Assembly: GCA_037189645.1 (NCBI GenBank)
Contig: JBBCIY010000013.1
Span: 124,001 to 188,000, forward strand
DNA from: Taishania sp037189645
GTDB lineage: Bacteria > Bacteroidota > Bacteroidia > Flavobacteriales_D > Crocinitomicaceae
Length of the DNA: 64,000 bases
Direction: 5' to 3'
The notes under the pieces were generated by a model. It was not told the origin of the DNA. It searched no databases and saw only the letters and a list, made by a program, of their open reading frames with translations. Below, piece by piece: positions 36,013 through 44,825 of this stretch. The translations under genes were made by a program, and so were the position numbers. Within the stretch, counting starts at the first letter, position 1. Each line of letters opens with the position of its first letter.

Positions 36013-36750
36013 TCAGATCCTCAGCAGCTCTTTCAGAGGCGCATAAGCCGTCCGGCTGATCGGAATGCGTGCGCCTGATCGTAATATTGCGATATAGCTG
36101 TTTTTTTCAAACGATTCAATTTTAGTCAGCTCATTCAGGTTCATAATGTAAGAGCGGTGAATCCGGATGAATTGCTTCGGGTCGAGCGTCTTTTCAAAGT
36201 AATTCATTGTCTTTTTCTTAAGGTGTGTCCTTCCTTTGTGATGGATCTTCACATAATCGCCGTACGCTTCCAGGTATTCCACCTCTGCTGTGGGGATGAT
36301 CTTAATTTCCGGGCCATCTTTTATGACGATCCGCAATTGTTCATCGGGTTGTTTCAGAGGAGTTTCCCGGATAGAAGAAATGAGCTTATTCCTGCCGGAA
36401 GGCTGGTTCATCCATTTCTGGACGGCCTGGTCAAACCGTTGACGGGAAAAGGGTTTCAGCAAATAATCCAGCGCGTTCGCTTCAAAGGCTTTCAGAGCGT
36501 ATTCATCGTAAGCAGTTGTAAAGATGACTGCCGGCTGTTCCTGGATGATCTCCAGGAGTTCAAATCCATTGATCCGGGGCATCTGGATATCTAAAAACAA
36601 TAAATCCGGCTGATGCTGAGCAATCGCCTTTGCTCCCTCGAAACCATCATTGCATTCCGCCACAACTTCAAGTTCCGGGTAGTTTTCAAGGTATTCCAAC
36701 AGCAGGGTTCTCGCCAGCGGTTCATCGTCAATCAGTATTACTTTTTTCAT
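36013..36750 (-). CDS. LytTR-family response regulator
   Basis: 245 residues. The receiver domain has DDEPLAR, the phosphoacceptor Asp in LLFLDIQMPRINGFEL (about residue 54), Thr in IFTTAYDEYA and Lys in LLKPFSRQRF. The C-terminal LytTR DNA-binding domain (about 142-243) has EVEYLEAYGDYVKIH, KKTMNYFEKTL, FIRIHRSYIMNLNEL and ISRTAYAPLKEL. It overlaps the kinase gene by four bases. Near the end of the gene the bases 36078-36093 match the window-wide palindrome with one mismatched pair. Confidence 0.95.
   Translation of the reverse strand: MKKVILIDDEPLARTLLLEYLENYPELEVVAECNDGFEGAKAIAQHQPDLLFLDIQMPRINGFELLEIIQEQPAVIFTTAYDEYALKAFEANALDYLLKPFSRQRFDQAVQKWMNQPSGRNKLISSIRETPLKQPDEQLRIVIKDGPEIKIIPTAEVEYLEAYGDYVKIHHKGRTHLKKKTMNYFEKTLDPKQFIRIHRSYIMNLNELTKIESFEKNSYIAILRSGARIPISRTAYAPLKELLRI
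36078..36093. repeat. Palindrome ATCGTAATATTGCGAT, copy 5 (inside the LytTR gene)
   Basis: A 16-base inverted repeat with one mismatched pair, within the coding region (it encodes an I-A-I-L-R stretch). It may be coincidental coding sequence or a genuine site like the four intergenic copies. Confidence 0.55.
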
Positions 36751-37775
36751 TGTTGCGGTATTTTTATAGTCACACGAAAATGGCTGTCACTTTGCCGGAT
36801 GTCCAGCAGGTCAGATCGTTTGTACAGGTATCGCAGCTTCCGGTCAATGGATTTCAGACCGAATCCCGTTCCTTTTCCCGCGGTAACCGAATCCTTGTCA
36901 TACGGATTTTCAATGGATACCAGCAAGTGATCGGAAACAAGCGAAATAACGATCTTTATGGTAATGAGCCCGGTATAGCTGTTCAAGCCATATTTGACAG
37001 CGTTTTCCACCAATGGCTGCAAAATCAGGGATGGAATCATCGCTTCCCGGCATTCCTCTCCCCCATCGATCTCAACAGACAAACGGTTTCCGAAACGCAC
37101 TTTCTCAATCGACATGTACAGATCCAGGTAATGGATCTCGTCTGCCATGCTATTGAAATCTTCCTTTCCTTTCTGGATGGTCATCCGGAGAAAATCCGAC
37201 AGGTTGAAAAGCATTTCCCGGGCTTTATCCGGTTGTGATTTTACCAGCGCGTTGATCGAATTGAGGCTGTTGAACAGGAAATGAGGCTGAAATTGCTGCT
37301 GCAGGTTGTTCATTTCCGCCCTGGTCAGCTGCCGTTCTTTTTCCAGCAATCGTTTGAACGCGCTGTTTTGTTCACGGATGTGCTTACTGATCCACAGCTG
37401 GTTGACGATCGCCAGGAAGATGAGGAACAGGACAAACCAACGGATGTAGAACAGCCGGTCTGATAACCGGAGGTAAACCACATCCTGCTCTGCAATCCAT
37501 TGACCGTACCATTGTGTCAGCAATGTCGTCAGCAAGCTGAAAACCGTAATGATGCTGATGTGCACCACATTGATGGCTGACCGGGAATGATAAAACGAAT
37601 GGATCCGATGCAGAATAAAGGAAAAAAAGGTCAGCCAGAAGTAGGTATTGGCCGCGTCGGAAAAGGCCGCGCCATGGCTTACTCCCTCACGACGCAGCAT
37701 CAGATAGAATCCTGTGTCGATCAGCAGAAGAATGAATGCGATCCATGCAAACCGGTTCCTGACTAGTTTCCGCAT
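36747..37775 (-). CDS. LytS-type sensor histidine kinase
   Basis: 342 residues. Four hydrophobic segments at about 10-28, 45-60, 72-92 and 112-132 form a membrane sensor. The phosphoacceptor region is NNLQQQFQPHFLFNSLNSINAL (His near 166), typical of the His_kinase family paired with LytTR regulators. The ATPase region has LILQPLVENAVKYG (N box) and GKGTGFGLKSIDRKL (G box). The signal is unknown; it may sense envelope state because the LiaF-like gene precedes it. It lies four bases after that gene and overlaps the regulator gene. Confidence 0.93.
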   Translation of the reverse strand: MRKLVRNRFAWIAFILLLIDTGFYLMLRREGVSHGAAFSDAANTYFWLTFFSFILHRIHSFYHSRSAINVVHISIITVFSLLTTLLTQWYGQWIAEQDVVYLRLSDRLFYIRWFVLFLIFLAIVNQLWISKHIREQNSAFKRLLEKERQLTRAEMNNLQQQFQPHFLFNSLNSINALVKSQPDKAREMLFNLSDFLRMTIQKGKEDFNSMADEIHYLDLYMSIEKVRFGNRLSVEIDGGEECREAMIPSLILQPLVENAVKYGLNSYTGLITIKIVISLVSDHLLVSIENPYDKDSVTAGKGTGFGLKSIDRKLRYLYKRSDLLDIRQSDSHFRVTIKIPQQ

Positions 37776-37779
37776 CTGT

Positions 37780-38553
37780 TTACCTGTAGCTGTCTATCTC
37801 TACCCCGCCAAAAACACATTTTCCTTTCAGCACAAGCACCTTTGAATCATTTTCCAGGTTCAGGGAATCGGTGGAGCGTTTATCTTCTATTCCCCCGAAC
37901 ACAGAAGTCAGATCTGACACGACTTTCCAGTCGGATGGAATGAGCAGGGTTGTCCCTCCAAAAACACAGGTTACGTTAATAACTGCTTTCTTTTCAAAAT
38001 CCGTCTGCATCAGGTTGAGCTCAGTACCTCCGAATACGCTTGAAACAGATGCTCCTTTAAAGTTTTTGGACACTACGTTTTTTGTCACACCGCCAAAGAA
38101 CGATTCTGCTTTTATGAAATCCTCCGAGTCCACTTCATAGAAGGAATGTTCATCTCCTATAAATGAAATGTTTTTTTTTTCTCCGAAAGCTGTTTTTGCA
38201 ACGATCAGTATTCCAACCCCGATAATAATGACAGGCCACACGAATTTTGGATTGATCCAGTACGGAAGAAGGTCATGCAGGATAAAAACAGAACCGATCA
38301 GGATCAGGATATAGCCCGCGATGTTTCTAAAATTGTGCCGGATCAGGTTCACGATCCCGATCCCGATCAGCAACGTCTTCCAGGATAGTAACCAGTGAGG
38401 AAAATCCATTCCCATCTGTTTCATCAGGATAACCACACCTACGGCAATTACCAGTAATCCTGTAACGATCTTTGAAATCCGCTGTCTTTTTTGCCCGTTT
38501 TCGTCCATGTGCATTCGTTTACATGCTCTTTCCCGTTTCTTATATGTTTCCAT
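37780..38553 (-). CDS. LiaF-like (DUF5668 plus cell-wall-active antibiotic response) membrane protein
   Basis: 257 residues from the ATG at 38553; an ATG at 38514 is a close alternative. Four hydrophobic segments (about 28-48, 55-70, 72-92 and 100-118) are followed by a beta-helix-like C-terminal domain with repeated VFGG (FFGGVTKNVVS, SVFGGTELNLMQ, CVFGGTTLLIP, SVFGGIEDKR, CVFGGVEID). In Firmicutes, LiaF restrains the LiaRS cell-wall stress system. Here it precedes a LytS/LytTR pair by four bases, so it probably modulates that kinase. Confidence 0.85.
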   Translation of the reverse strand: METYKKRERACKRMHMDENGQKRQRISKIVTGLLVIAVGVVILMKQMGMDFPHWLLSWKTLLIGIGIVNLIRHNFRNIAGYILILIGSVFILHDLLPYWINPKFVWPVIIIGVGILIVAKTAFGEKKNISFIGDEHSFYEVDSEDFIKAESFFGGVTKNVVSKNFKGASVSSVFGGTELNLMQTDFEKKAVINVTCVFGGTTLLIPSDWKVVSDLTSVFGGIEDKRSTDSLNLENDSKVLVLKGKCVFGGVEIDSYR

Positions 38554-38606
38554 ACCTGTTGAATTTTTCTTCAAAACTACCTGCTTTACAGCCGACGGGA
38601 AATCAC

Positions 38607-38640
38607 TTTTCGGTGAAATGTAGCCATTTTTCGGTAAATG
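38607..38640. promoter_or_regulatory. Direct repeat pair upstream of the LiaF-like/LytS/LytTR operon
   Basis: Two near-identical 14-base elements, TTTTCGGTGAAATG (38607-38620) and TTTTTCGGTAAATG (38627-38640). Their CGGT cores are 21 bases apart, two helical turns. LytTR proteins bind direct repeats with about this spacing. The pair lies 54-87 bases before the operon start. Confidence 0.5.
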
Positions 38641-38741
38641 GTGGAAACAGGAGGTAAAAAATAGTTCATGCAGGCTTCCCGGAAACTTGTTCACTGCAAT
38701 AATTCTCTGCTATCTGAAACATGTTCATGGTAAAATAAATG

Positions 38742-38749
38742 TATCTTTG
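38742..38749 (+). promoter_or_regulatory. Candidate -7 box of the trans-sulfuration gene
   Basis: TATCTTTG matches TAnnTTTG, 59 bases before the ATG at 38809. No clear -33 element. Confidence 0.4.
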
Positions 38750-38808
38750 AGGACTGATTTTTTGATACAAAAGATCAGGATTATTAATCGATTGAAAATT
38801 ATTCAGAT

Positions 38809-39948
38809 ATGAAATTCGGAACAAAAGCCATTCATGCAGGAGTTAAACCAGACGAGGCGACAGGTGCAATTATGACTCCCATTTACCAGACATCAACGTA
38901 TGTTCAGGACGGAGTCGGAAACCACAAAGGATACGAGTACTCACGGACATTGAACCCGACCCGTCACGCGCTGGAAAAAAGCCTGGCAGCATTGGAAAAC
39001 GGGAATTTCGGCGCTTGTTTCGGTTCCGGGCTGGCTGCGATCGATTGTGTGATCAAGATGCTGAACCCGGGTGACGAGGTGATTTCAACGAATGACCTGT
39101 ACGGAGGAACCTATCGCCTGTTCAGAACCATTTTTGAGAAATACGGCCTTGTCTTTCACTTTGTAGACATGACAGATGTAAAAGCCATTGAAGAAAAGGT
39201 CAATGCCAACACCAAACTGATCTGGGTGGAAACCCCGACCAACCCGATGCTGAACATCATCGACATCAAAGCAGTTGCCGCAGTTGCGAAAAAGGCGGGA
39301 GCAATGCTGGGAGTAGACAATACATTCGCCACACCTTACCTGCAAAGCCCGCTGGATTTAGGCGCGGACATCGTGATGCATTCCGTAACAAAATACCTGG
39401 GAGGGCACTCCGACGTGGTAATGGGAGCCTTGATCTGTAAAGACGAGCAGATCGCTTCCGAAATGTACCGCATCCAGAATTCATCCGGTGCGGTGACGGC
39501 GCCAATGGATTCGTTCCTGGTGCTGAGAGGGATCAAAACACTTCACCTGCGGATGCAGCGCCATTGTGAAAACGGTGAGAAGATCGCTACATTCCTGGCC
39601 GGCCATCCGAAAATAGACAACGTTTACTGGCCTGGTTTTGAAACGCATCCGAACCATTCCATCGCGAAAGAGCAGATGAGAGGATTCGGTGGAATGGTGT
39701 CTTTTACCTTAAAAGGAAACGTGCTGGAAGAGGCATTAGAGGTTGTAAAAAAAGTAACTATTTTTTCTTTGGCAGAATCGTTGGGAGGAGTAGAATCATT
39801 AATTGGCCATCCGGCAACGATGACCCATGCCTCCATTCCGAAAGAAGAGCGTGAAAAAACTGGTGTCGTAGATACATTGATCCGTTTAAGTATCGGTGTG
39901 GAAGATGCCGAGGACCTGATCGCTGACCTGGAACAGGCATTGGCATAA
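38809..39948 (+). CDS. Cys/Met-metabolism PLP enzyme (cystathionine gamma-synthase or gamma-lyase)
   Basis: 379 residues. KFGTKAIHAGVKPDEATGAIMTPIYQTSTY and YEYSRTLNPTRHALEKSLAALE are typical of the family. The pyridoxal phosphate Lys is Lys195 in MHSVTKYLGGHSDVV; Asp in the GVDNTFATPYLQ stretch holds the pyridine nitrogen. The C-terminal SLAESLGGVESLIGHPATMTHASIP is shared by synthases and lyases. It acts in cysteine-homocysteine interconversion; sequence alone does not decide between synthesis and cleavage. The hybrid kinase gene starts 21 bases downstream. Confidence 0.92.
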   Translation: MKFGTKAIHAGVKPDEATGAIMTPIYQTSTYVQDGVGNHKGYEYSRTLNPTRHALEKSLAALENGNFGACFGSGLAAIDCVIKMLNPGDEVISTNDLYGGTYRLFRTIFEKYGLVFHFVDMTDVKAIEEKVNANTKLIWVETPTNPMLNIIDIKAVAAVAKKAGAMLGVDNTFATPYLQSPLDLGADIVMHSVTKYLGGHSDVVMGALICKDEQIASEMYRIQNSSGAVTAPMDSFLVLRGIKTLHLRMQRHCENGEKIATFLAGHPKIDNVYWPGFETHPNHSIAKEQMRGFGGMVSFTLKGNVLEEALEVVKKVTIFSLAESLGGVESLIGHPATMTHASIPKEEREKTGVVDTLIRLSIGVEDAEDLIADLEQALA

Positions 39949-39969
39949 ATTGCCCAAACGAAATGAACA

Positions 39970-42900
39970 TTGCTTAGACAACATTTAACATTCTTTATTT
40001 TATTGGTTATCAGCTTTTCCTCTTTCTCTCAACCGGAAAAAGGAAAAGCCAGAGCCGACTCTTTGCTTCAATTGATTCCAAAGACAGCAAACCAGCGGGA
40101 TCTTACTGACATCTATAACAAGCTGGCAAGAGAACTGCGCGACTATGGCAACAAAGATTCTTCTGTCCTGTTTGCAAAAAAAGCGCTGAAACTTGCCCAG
40201 GAAAAGAATTACATTGCCGGACAGCTTGCTGCTCATTTGAATTTAGGGCATTCTTACCGTGAGCTGAATGAGCTTCCAAAATCCATTGAACACCTGAACG
40301 AGGTACTGGAGCTATGTAAAACACACAATTATCCGCAAGAAAAAGGTAACGCCTATGATAACCTGGGACATGCCTATTTCCAGACAGGAGATACCTTGGG
40401 TTCATTGCAGCATCATCTGACTTCGCTGGACATACGCAAAAAAATCAACGACCTTCACGGACAGGGAAACTCCCATCAGAACATCGCACATATTTACAAC
40501 CAGCTGAAAAAATTCAAGCCTGCCCTGGAACATTTTGAAAGTGCTTTGAATATATTTCAACAAACGAAAGACACGTTCAGAATCGCTTTATCCATGGCTA
40601 ATTCCGGCTATATGAATTATTATATCGGTCAACATTATGAAGCACTCACACGTTTCACTGGTGCCCGTGATCATTATATCCGGTTAAACAACCGGGAAGG
40701 GGAAGAATGGATGACGAAGATGATTGCCCACCTCTATTCCGATCTGGGACATTACGACAAGGCACTTGCCCATTACCGGAAAGAACTGAATAAAGCCAGG
40801 GCAGAAAAAGATGAAAAAGGTATCCTGGTAATGTACGAAATGATCGGGCGCGTTTATATGTTGAAAGAAGAGTATTCCAAAGCTTTATTCTATATCAGAA
40901 AGTCGCTGGAAATGGCCCGGAAGAGCCAATCATCCGGGGATATCATGTCGGCCAATTATTACATGGGGGATACTTATTACAGGCAGCAAAAATACACGGA
41001 AGCAATGGACTATTTCCCAATCGCTCATCAATTGGCTATGGAAACAAAGGATACTTATTGGGAAGCCATTCTGAAAGAACGGATCGGGCGCTCATTATTT
41101 TACCTCGGCAAAATCAATGAATCAAAACAATGGATCACAGATGCCCTGGAGATGAGCCAGCAGATTTTCATACTGCAGGATATTTCGGACAATTACCTTA
41201 TTTTATCCAGGATAGACAGTATCCAGGGCAATTACCCGTCTGCGTACAAGAATTATCAGTTATACGTAAAGTATAGAGAGGACCTTCAGACTGAAAATGC
41301 CAAAAAGCTGGCAATGCAGCTTGATTTTGAAGAAAAGGAGAGAGAAAACGAACAGGCCAAACAACTGGCAGAAGAAGAATTGCGCAACAAAAACCTGCAA
41401 CGGAATGCCGCTATCGGGGGGTTGCTCCTGATGTGTCTTCTCGTTGTTTCCATACTGTACCTCTTCAGGTTGAGGAACAAGAAGATCAAAGCCGAACAGC
41501 AAACCCTGGAGCTGAAACAAAAGGAAATAGAAATGGTAAAGGAAACCGAGCAGTTCAAATCGCGGTTCCTGGCCAATATTTCACATGAATTCCGGACTCC
41601 GCTTACCCTGATAGGCGGGAACATTGACCTGCTGAAAAAACAGGCACAGGATGAAAACCAGGAAAGGCTGGAAGAAATACACCGGAACGGAGATCGTTTG
41701 CTGCAGCTTGTCAATCAGCTACTGGATCTTTCGAAAATGGAAAGCGGGCAATATACCCTTAATTATTCGGACGGGAACCTGCTCAATGAAATCCTGGCTT
41801 ATATTTCCGCGTTCAATTCCTATGCCACCAGGCAAAACCTGCAATTCATTACTCAGGTAACCGATAAAGCCAGTAAAGCACTTTCCGGAAAACAGTTCAG
41901 CTATTCATCTGAAGCACTCCAGACAATTGTAAACAACCTGCTGTCCAACGCCATTAAATTTTCTCCCAACGGAGGAATTGTATCCGTGGAGGTCGATTTT
42001 GATGCGGATGTCCTGGCTCTGAAGGTTTCAGACGCAGGGCCTGGTATTCCTGAAAAACACCTGCCCAAAATTTTCGACCGGTTCTACCAGGTAGAAGAAA
42101 CCTACACTATCACTCAGAAAGGCTCGGGAATAGGACTGGCACTGGTAAAAGAATTAGCCTGCCTGCACCAGGGAGATGTCACTGTGAGCAACAATCCGGA
42201 AAGGGGATGTACATTCACTGCCTGGATCACCTGCAAGGCAGCAGGTAGTAACGAGATTCCAGCCCCTGATTCTCAAAACGAAACCGGTATGACTGAACAG
42301 GTGCCGGCAATGACCAGGCAACCAGTAATCAACGAAGAGCTGCCATTGATCCTTGTGGCAGAGGACCAGCCGGAACTCAGAAGGTTCATCACTGAAAACT
42401 TAGGGAGTGATTTCAATTGCATTGAAGCTGAGAACGGAAAAACAGGGTACGAAGCAGCGCAAAAGCATGTCCCGGACCTGATCATCAGTGATGTGATGAT
42501 GCCGGAAATGAACGGCTTTGAATTGTGTAAAGCCGTAAAAGAGAACACCGTCACCTCGCACATTCCTGTCATCCTCCTGACGGCCAGGGCAGATACAAAT
42601 GACAAGATCTCCGGGCTGAAAATCGGTGCCGATGATTATATCCTCAAGCCTTTTTCTATTGAAGAACTGAGGCTGCGTGTACGAAACTCGATCCGTTTAC
42701 AGCAGGTGCTCAGAGAGAAGCTGAAGGACGGACGTCTTCCCCGCAAAGAAGAATTGCCGCAGCTCTCTTCCTACGACCGTGACTTTCTGCTCAAACTGAC
42801 ATCCACCATAGAAGCAAACATTTCCAATCACCAGCTCACCGTTGCTGACCTCGCAGAAGCAGCTCACCTGAGCCAGAGCCAGCTGACGCGAAAACTAAAA

Positions 42901-43095
42901 GCGATCACCGGGAACACTCCTTCCGACCTGATCAAGACCATCCGTTTTGAAGAAGCACTAAGACTATTGAAAGAAAACAGGAGCGTTTCTGATGTCAGCT
43001 GGTCAGTGGGGTTTGAAGACCCTGCATATTTTGGAAAAGCATTTAAAAAACATTTCGGAGTGGCTCCATCCGAATACAAAAACATAGCCTACTAA
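39970..43095 (+). CDS. TPR hybrid two-component regulator (histidine kinase, receiver, AraC output)
   Basis: 1041 residues. The start is TTG: an in-frame stop lies just upstream and the signal peptide (LRQHLTFFILLVISFSSFSQ) begins at once. TPR-like repeats fill residues about 30-430 in the periplasm; a membrane helix at 480-500 follows. The kinase domain has His539 in NISHEFRTPL, the N box NNLLSNAIKFSPNGG and the G box SGIGLALVKEL. The receiver has Asp841 in IISDVMMPEMNGFE and LKPFSIEEL. A C-terminal AraC helix-turn-helix pair (about 940-1041) ends DPAYFGKAFKKHFGVAPSEY. It combines sensing and DNA binding in one chain. Three TTTTTACC repeats just downstream, before the papain locus, are plausible targets. 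Confidence 0.93.
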   Translation: MLRQHLTFFILLVISFSSFSQPEKGKARADSLLQLIPKTANQRDLTDIYNKLARELRDYGNKDSSVLFAKKALKLAQEKNYIAGQLAAHLNLGHSYRELNELPKSIEHLNEVLELCKTHNYPQEKGNAYDNLGHAYFQTGDTLGSLQHHLTSLDIRKKINDLHGQGNSHQNIAHIYNQLKKFKPALEHFESALNIFQQTKDTFRIALSMANSGYMNYYIGQHYEALTRFTGARDHYIRLNNREGEEWMTKMIAHLYSDLGHYDKALAHYRKELNKARAEKDEKGILVMYEMIGRVYMLKEEYSKALFYIRKSLEMARKSQSSGDIMSANYYMGDTYYRQQKYTEAMDYFPIAHQLAMETKDTYWEAILKERIGRSLFYLGKINESKQWITDALEMSQQIFILQDISDNYLILSRIDSIQGNYPSAYKNYQLYVKYREDLQTENAKKLAMQLDFEEKERENEQAKQLAEEELRNKNLQRNAAIGGLLLMCLLVVSILYLFRLRNKKIKAEQQTLELKQKEIEMVKETEQFKSRFLANISHEFRTPLTLIGGNIDLLKKQAQDENQERLEEIHRNGDRLLQLVNQLLDLSKMESGQYTLNYSDGNLLNEILAYISAFNSYATRQNLQFITQVTDKASKALSGKQFSYSSEALQTIVNNLLSNAIKFSPNGGIVSVEVDFDADVLALKVSDAGPGIPEKHLPKIFDRFYQVEETYTITQKGSGIGLALVKELACLHQGDVTVSNNPERGCTFTAWITCKAAGSNEIPAPDSQNETGMTEQVPAMTRQPVINEELPLILVAEDQPELRRFITENLGSDFNCIEAENGKTGYEAAQKHVPDLIISDVMMPEMNGFELCKAVKENTVTSHIPVILLTARADTNDKISGLKIGADDYILKPFSIEELRLRVRNSIRLQQVLREKLKDGRLPRKEELPQLSSYDRDFLLKLTSTIEANISNHQLTVADLAEAAHLSQSQLTRKLKAITGNTPSDLIKTIRFEEALRLLKENRSVSDVSWSVGFEDPAYFGKAFKKHFGVAPSEYKNIAY

Positions 43096-43123
43096 AAATA
43101 AACACAATAAAAAACAAACCTCC

Positions 43124-43178
43124 TTTTTACCCCACTTTCTTTGCCTGATTTTTACCTACAAAATGCGTATTTTTTACC
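43124..43178 (+). promoter_or_regulatory. Three direct repeats TTTTTACC upstream of the papain-pYEATS locus
   Basis: The octamer TTTTTACC occurs at 43124-43131, 43149-43156 and 43171-43178, spaced 25 and 22 bases, on one strand. The last copy ends 23 bases before a -7 box at 43202, where an activator could touch RNA polymerase in place of a -33 element. AraC-type regulators bind such direct repeats; the hybrid regulator gene ends 28 bases upstream of the first copy. Confidence 0.55.
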
Positions 43179-43201
43179 CATCCGGCTCGCTGATACTTCC
43201 T

Positions 43202-43209
43202 TAATTTTG
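43202..43209 (+). promoter_or_regulatory. Candidate -7 box of the papain-pYEATS locus
   Basis: TAATTTTG matches TAnnTTTG. It lies 93 bases before the ATG at 43303 and lacks a -33 TTTG, which fits a promoter needing an activator at the adjacent repeats. Confidence 0.45.
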
Positions 43210-43302
43210 TCGCTGTAACAATAGAACTTAAACAGAATTCTATACTCCTGGTTTCAATAAACCTGCTGCTACTTATTTTAACTTTCTGAAATAGTTTGGT
43301 AA

Positions 43303-44814
43303 ATGTACACATTTAAGACACAACTCATTTTAGCATTCCTGTGTGTGAATTTCATGGCTTCGGCACAAGATTTCGGAACAGGATATACCCCCATGCCGGA
43401 AGAAGAGTATGAAAAGTTGGGGATCGCTTTTTCCTCCGCTTCTTCAACTTTCAAATCACGCTCACTACCGTCTTCATACGTAATACCCGAGGAATATTTT
43501 CCTGTTGCCAGAAGCCAGGGAAATATGGGGTCCTGCGTGGGATGGGCTACAGGATACGCACTCGCTTCGTTCTATTTTTCCGCCAAAAACAAATGGGGAA
43601 AGCCCGAAAACAGTTCCCAGATCATGAGTCCCGCGTTTGTATACCACGATGTGCGCACCTGCAACAGCTGCAATTGTGGTTCCTACATCCCCTACGCTCT
43701 TGATTTGCTGACCAAAAAAGGAGTAGTTCCGTGGAAAGACATGCCTTACAGCGATCAGTCCTGCCAACGCCCCGACCAGCGCCTGTATTCAATTGCAGCG
43801 GGTTATAAAATGGACGGATGGAACAGGCTCATTGATAAAGTCAACTTCCGTGAATTCAAAGAACACCTGAGTAACGATGTTCCTGTTGTCATTGGCTCAC
43901 TGTTGGGAGAAAATTTCAGCAGTTATGGGTACAAAAAAACCGGGGACCCCTTCAAATGCACGCAGCTAAGTGCAAATACAGGTCATGCGATGCTGGTTGT
44001 AGGATACGATGACAACAAGCAGGCATTCAAGATCATGAACTCCTGGGGAAGCAACTGGGGTGTTAACGGGTATATCTGGGTAGATTACGATTGTTTCAAG
44101 CTCATGATGTCGAGCTACGGTGGTGAAGCGTATGTCATTAACAAAGATTATACACTCAGTAAAGACGACAGTCCCAACGTCAATCCCTCTGCAAACATTT
44201 CCGCTTCCAGCTTCCAGCCATACGGGCATTGGGAACAGATCCGGACAGGACATTACTACATTGATTACGGGTTAAAAATAAATCCCAATGTACAACACCT
44301 TGTGAACAAGGTCACCTATGTATATGACCACGCTTCTTTTTCCAATAAATACATAACGGTAACCGAAGGTCCTCATTACAAAACAGCTTATGAAGGGCCG
44401 TATTGCCTGCCTGCCATGACTGCTGTTGTTTACCTGAACGACGGAAAATCCGTACGTGTTGATTTCAACGGTTGTGAAATACTGGAACAAAAAGAAAGCC
44501 ATGTAGATCTCAATACCCTTGAAATAAACCCGATCGTCACGGCTGTACCTCAGACTGGCAAGCAAGGATTTTACAGGTTTGAAATCAGGCTGAGAGGAAC
44601 CGAACAGGTAAAAGACCGCATTCTGAAAGTAGTCTATGATTACAATCACCCTTCCTTCAGTAACCGGTTCATCACCGTCACCAGCAAAAACGACGGGTTC
44701 AAAACAAGCTACAACGGATGGGGCTGCTTACAAGGTATGAAGGCGACCATTTATTTTGATAACAACACAACCCAGACCTACAACATCAATATGTGTCAGT
44801 TGCTGGGATGGTAA
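43303..44814 (+). CDS. Secreted papain-like (C1A) cysteine protease with two C-terminal pYEATS-like domains, copy 1
   Basis: 503 residues. A signal peptide (first 21 residues, ending MASAQ) is followed by the protease: Gln72 and Cys78 in SQGNMGSCVGWATG, His228 in NTGHAMLVVGYDD and Asn246 in KIMNSWGSNWG, so the catalytic set is complete. No long inhibitory propeptide is present. Residues about 322-393 and 425-503 are two beta domains with VTYVYDHASFSNKYITVTE and VVYDYNHPSFSNRFITVTS followed by a GWGCL or GPYCL turn and a DG hairpin. This resembles the prokaryotic YEATS family. No T9SS tail is seen. It opens the co-directional 43.3-51.7 kb cluster and is a paralogue of the gene at 48479. Confidence 0.85.
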   Translation: MYTFKTQLILAFLCVNFMASAQDFGTGYTPMPEEEYEKLGIAFSSASSTFKSRSLPSSYVIPEEYFPVARSQGNMGSCVGWATGYALASFYFSAKNKWGKPENSSQIMSPAFVYHDVRTCNSCNCGSYIPYALDLLTKKGVVPWKDMPYSDQSCQRPDQRLYSIAAGYKMDGWNRLIDKVNFREFKEHLSNDVPVVIGSLLGENFSSYGYKKTGDPFKCTQLSANTGHAMLVVGYDDNKQAFKIMNSWGSNWGVNGYIWVDYDCFKLMMSSYGGEAYVINKDYTLSKDDSPNVNPSANISASSFQPYGHWEQIRTGHYYIDYGLKINPNVQHLVNKVTYVYDHASFSNKYITVTEGPHYKTAYEGPYCLPAMTAVVYLNDGKSVRVDFNGCEILEQKESHVDLNTLEINPIVTAVPQTGKQGFYRFEIRLRGTEQVKDRILKVVYDYNHPSFSNRFITVTSKNDGFKTSYNGWGCLQGMKATIYFDNNTTQTYNINMCQLLGW

Positions 44815-44825
44815 AAACAGTACGA

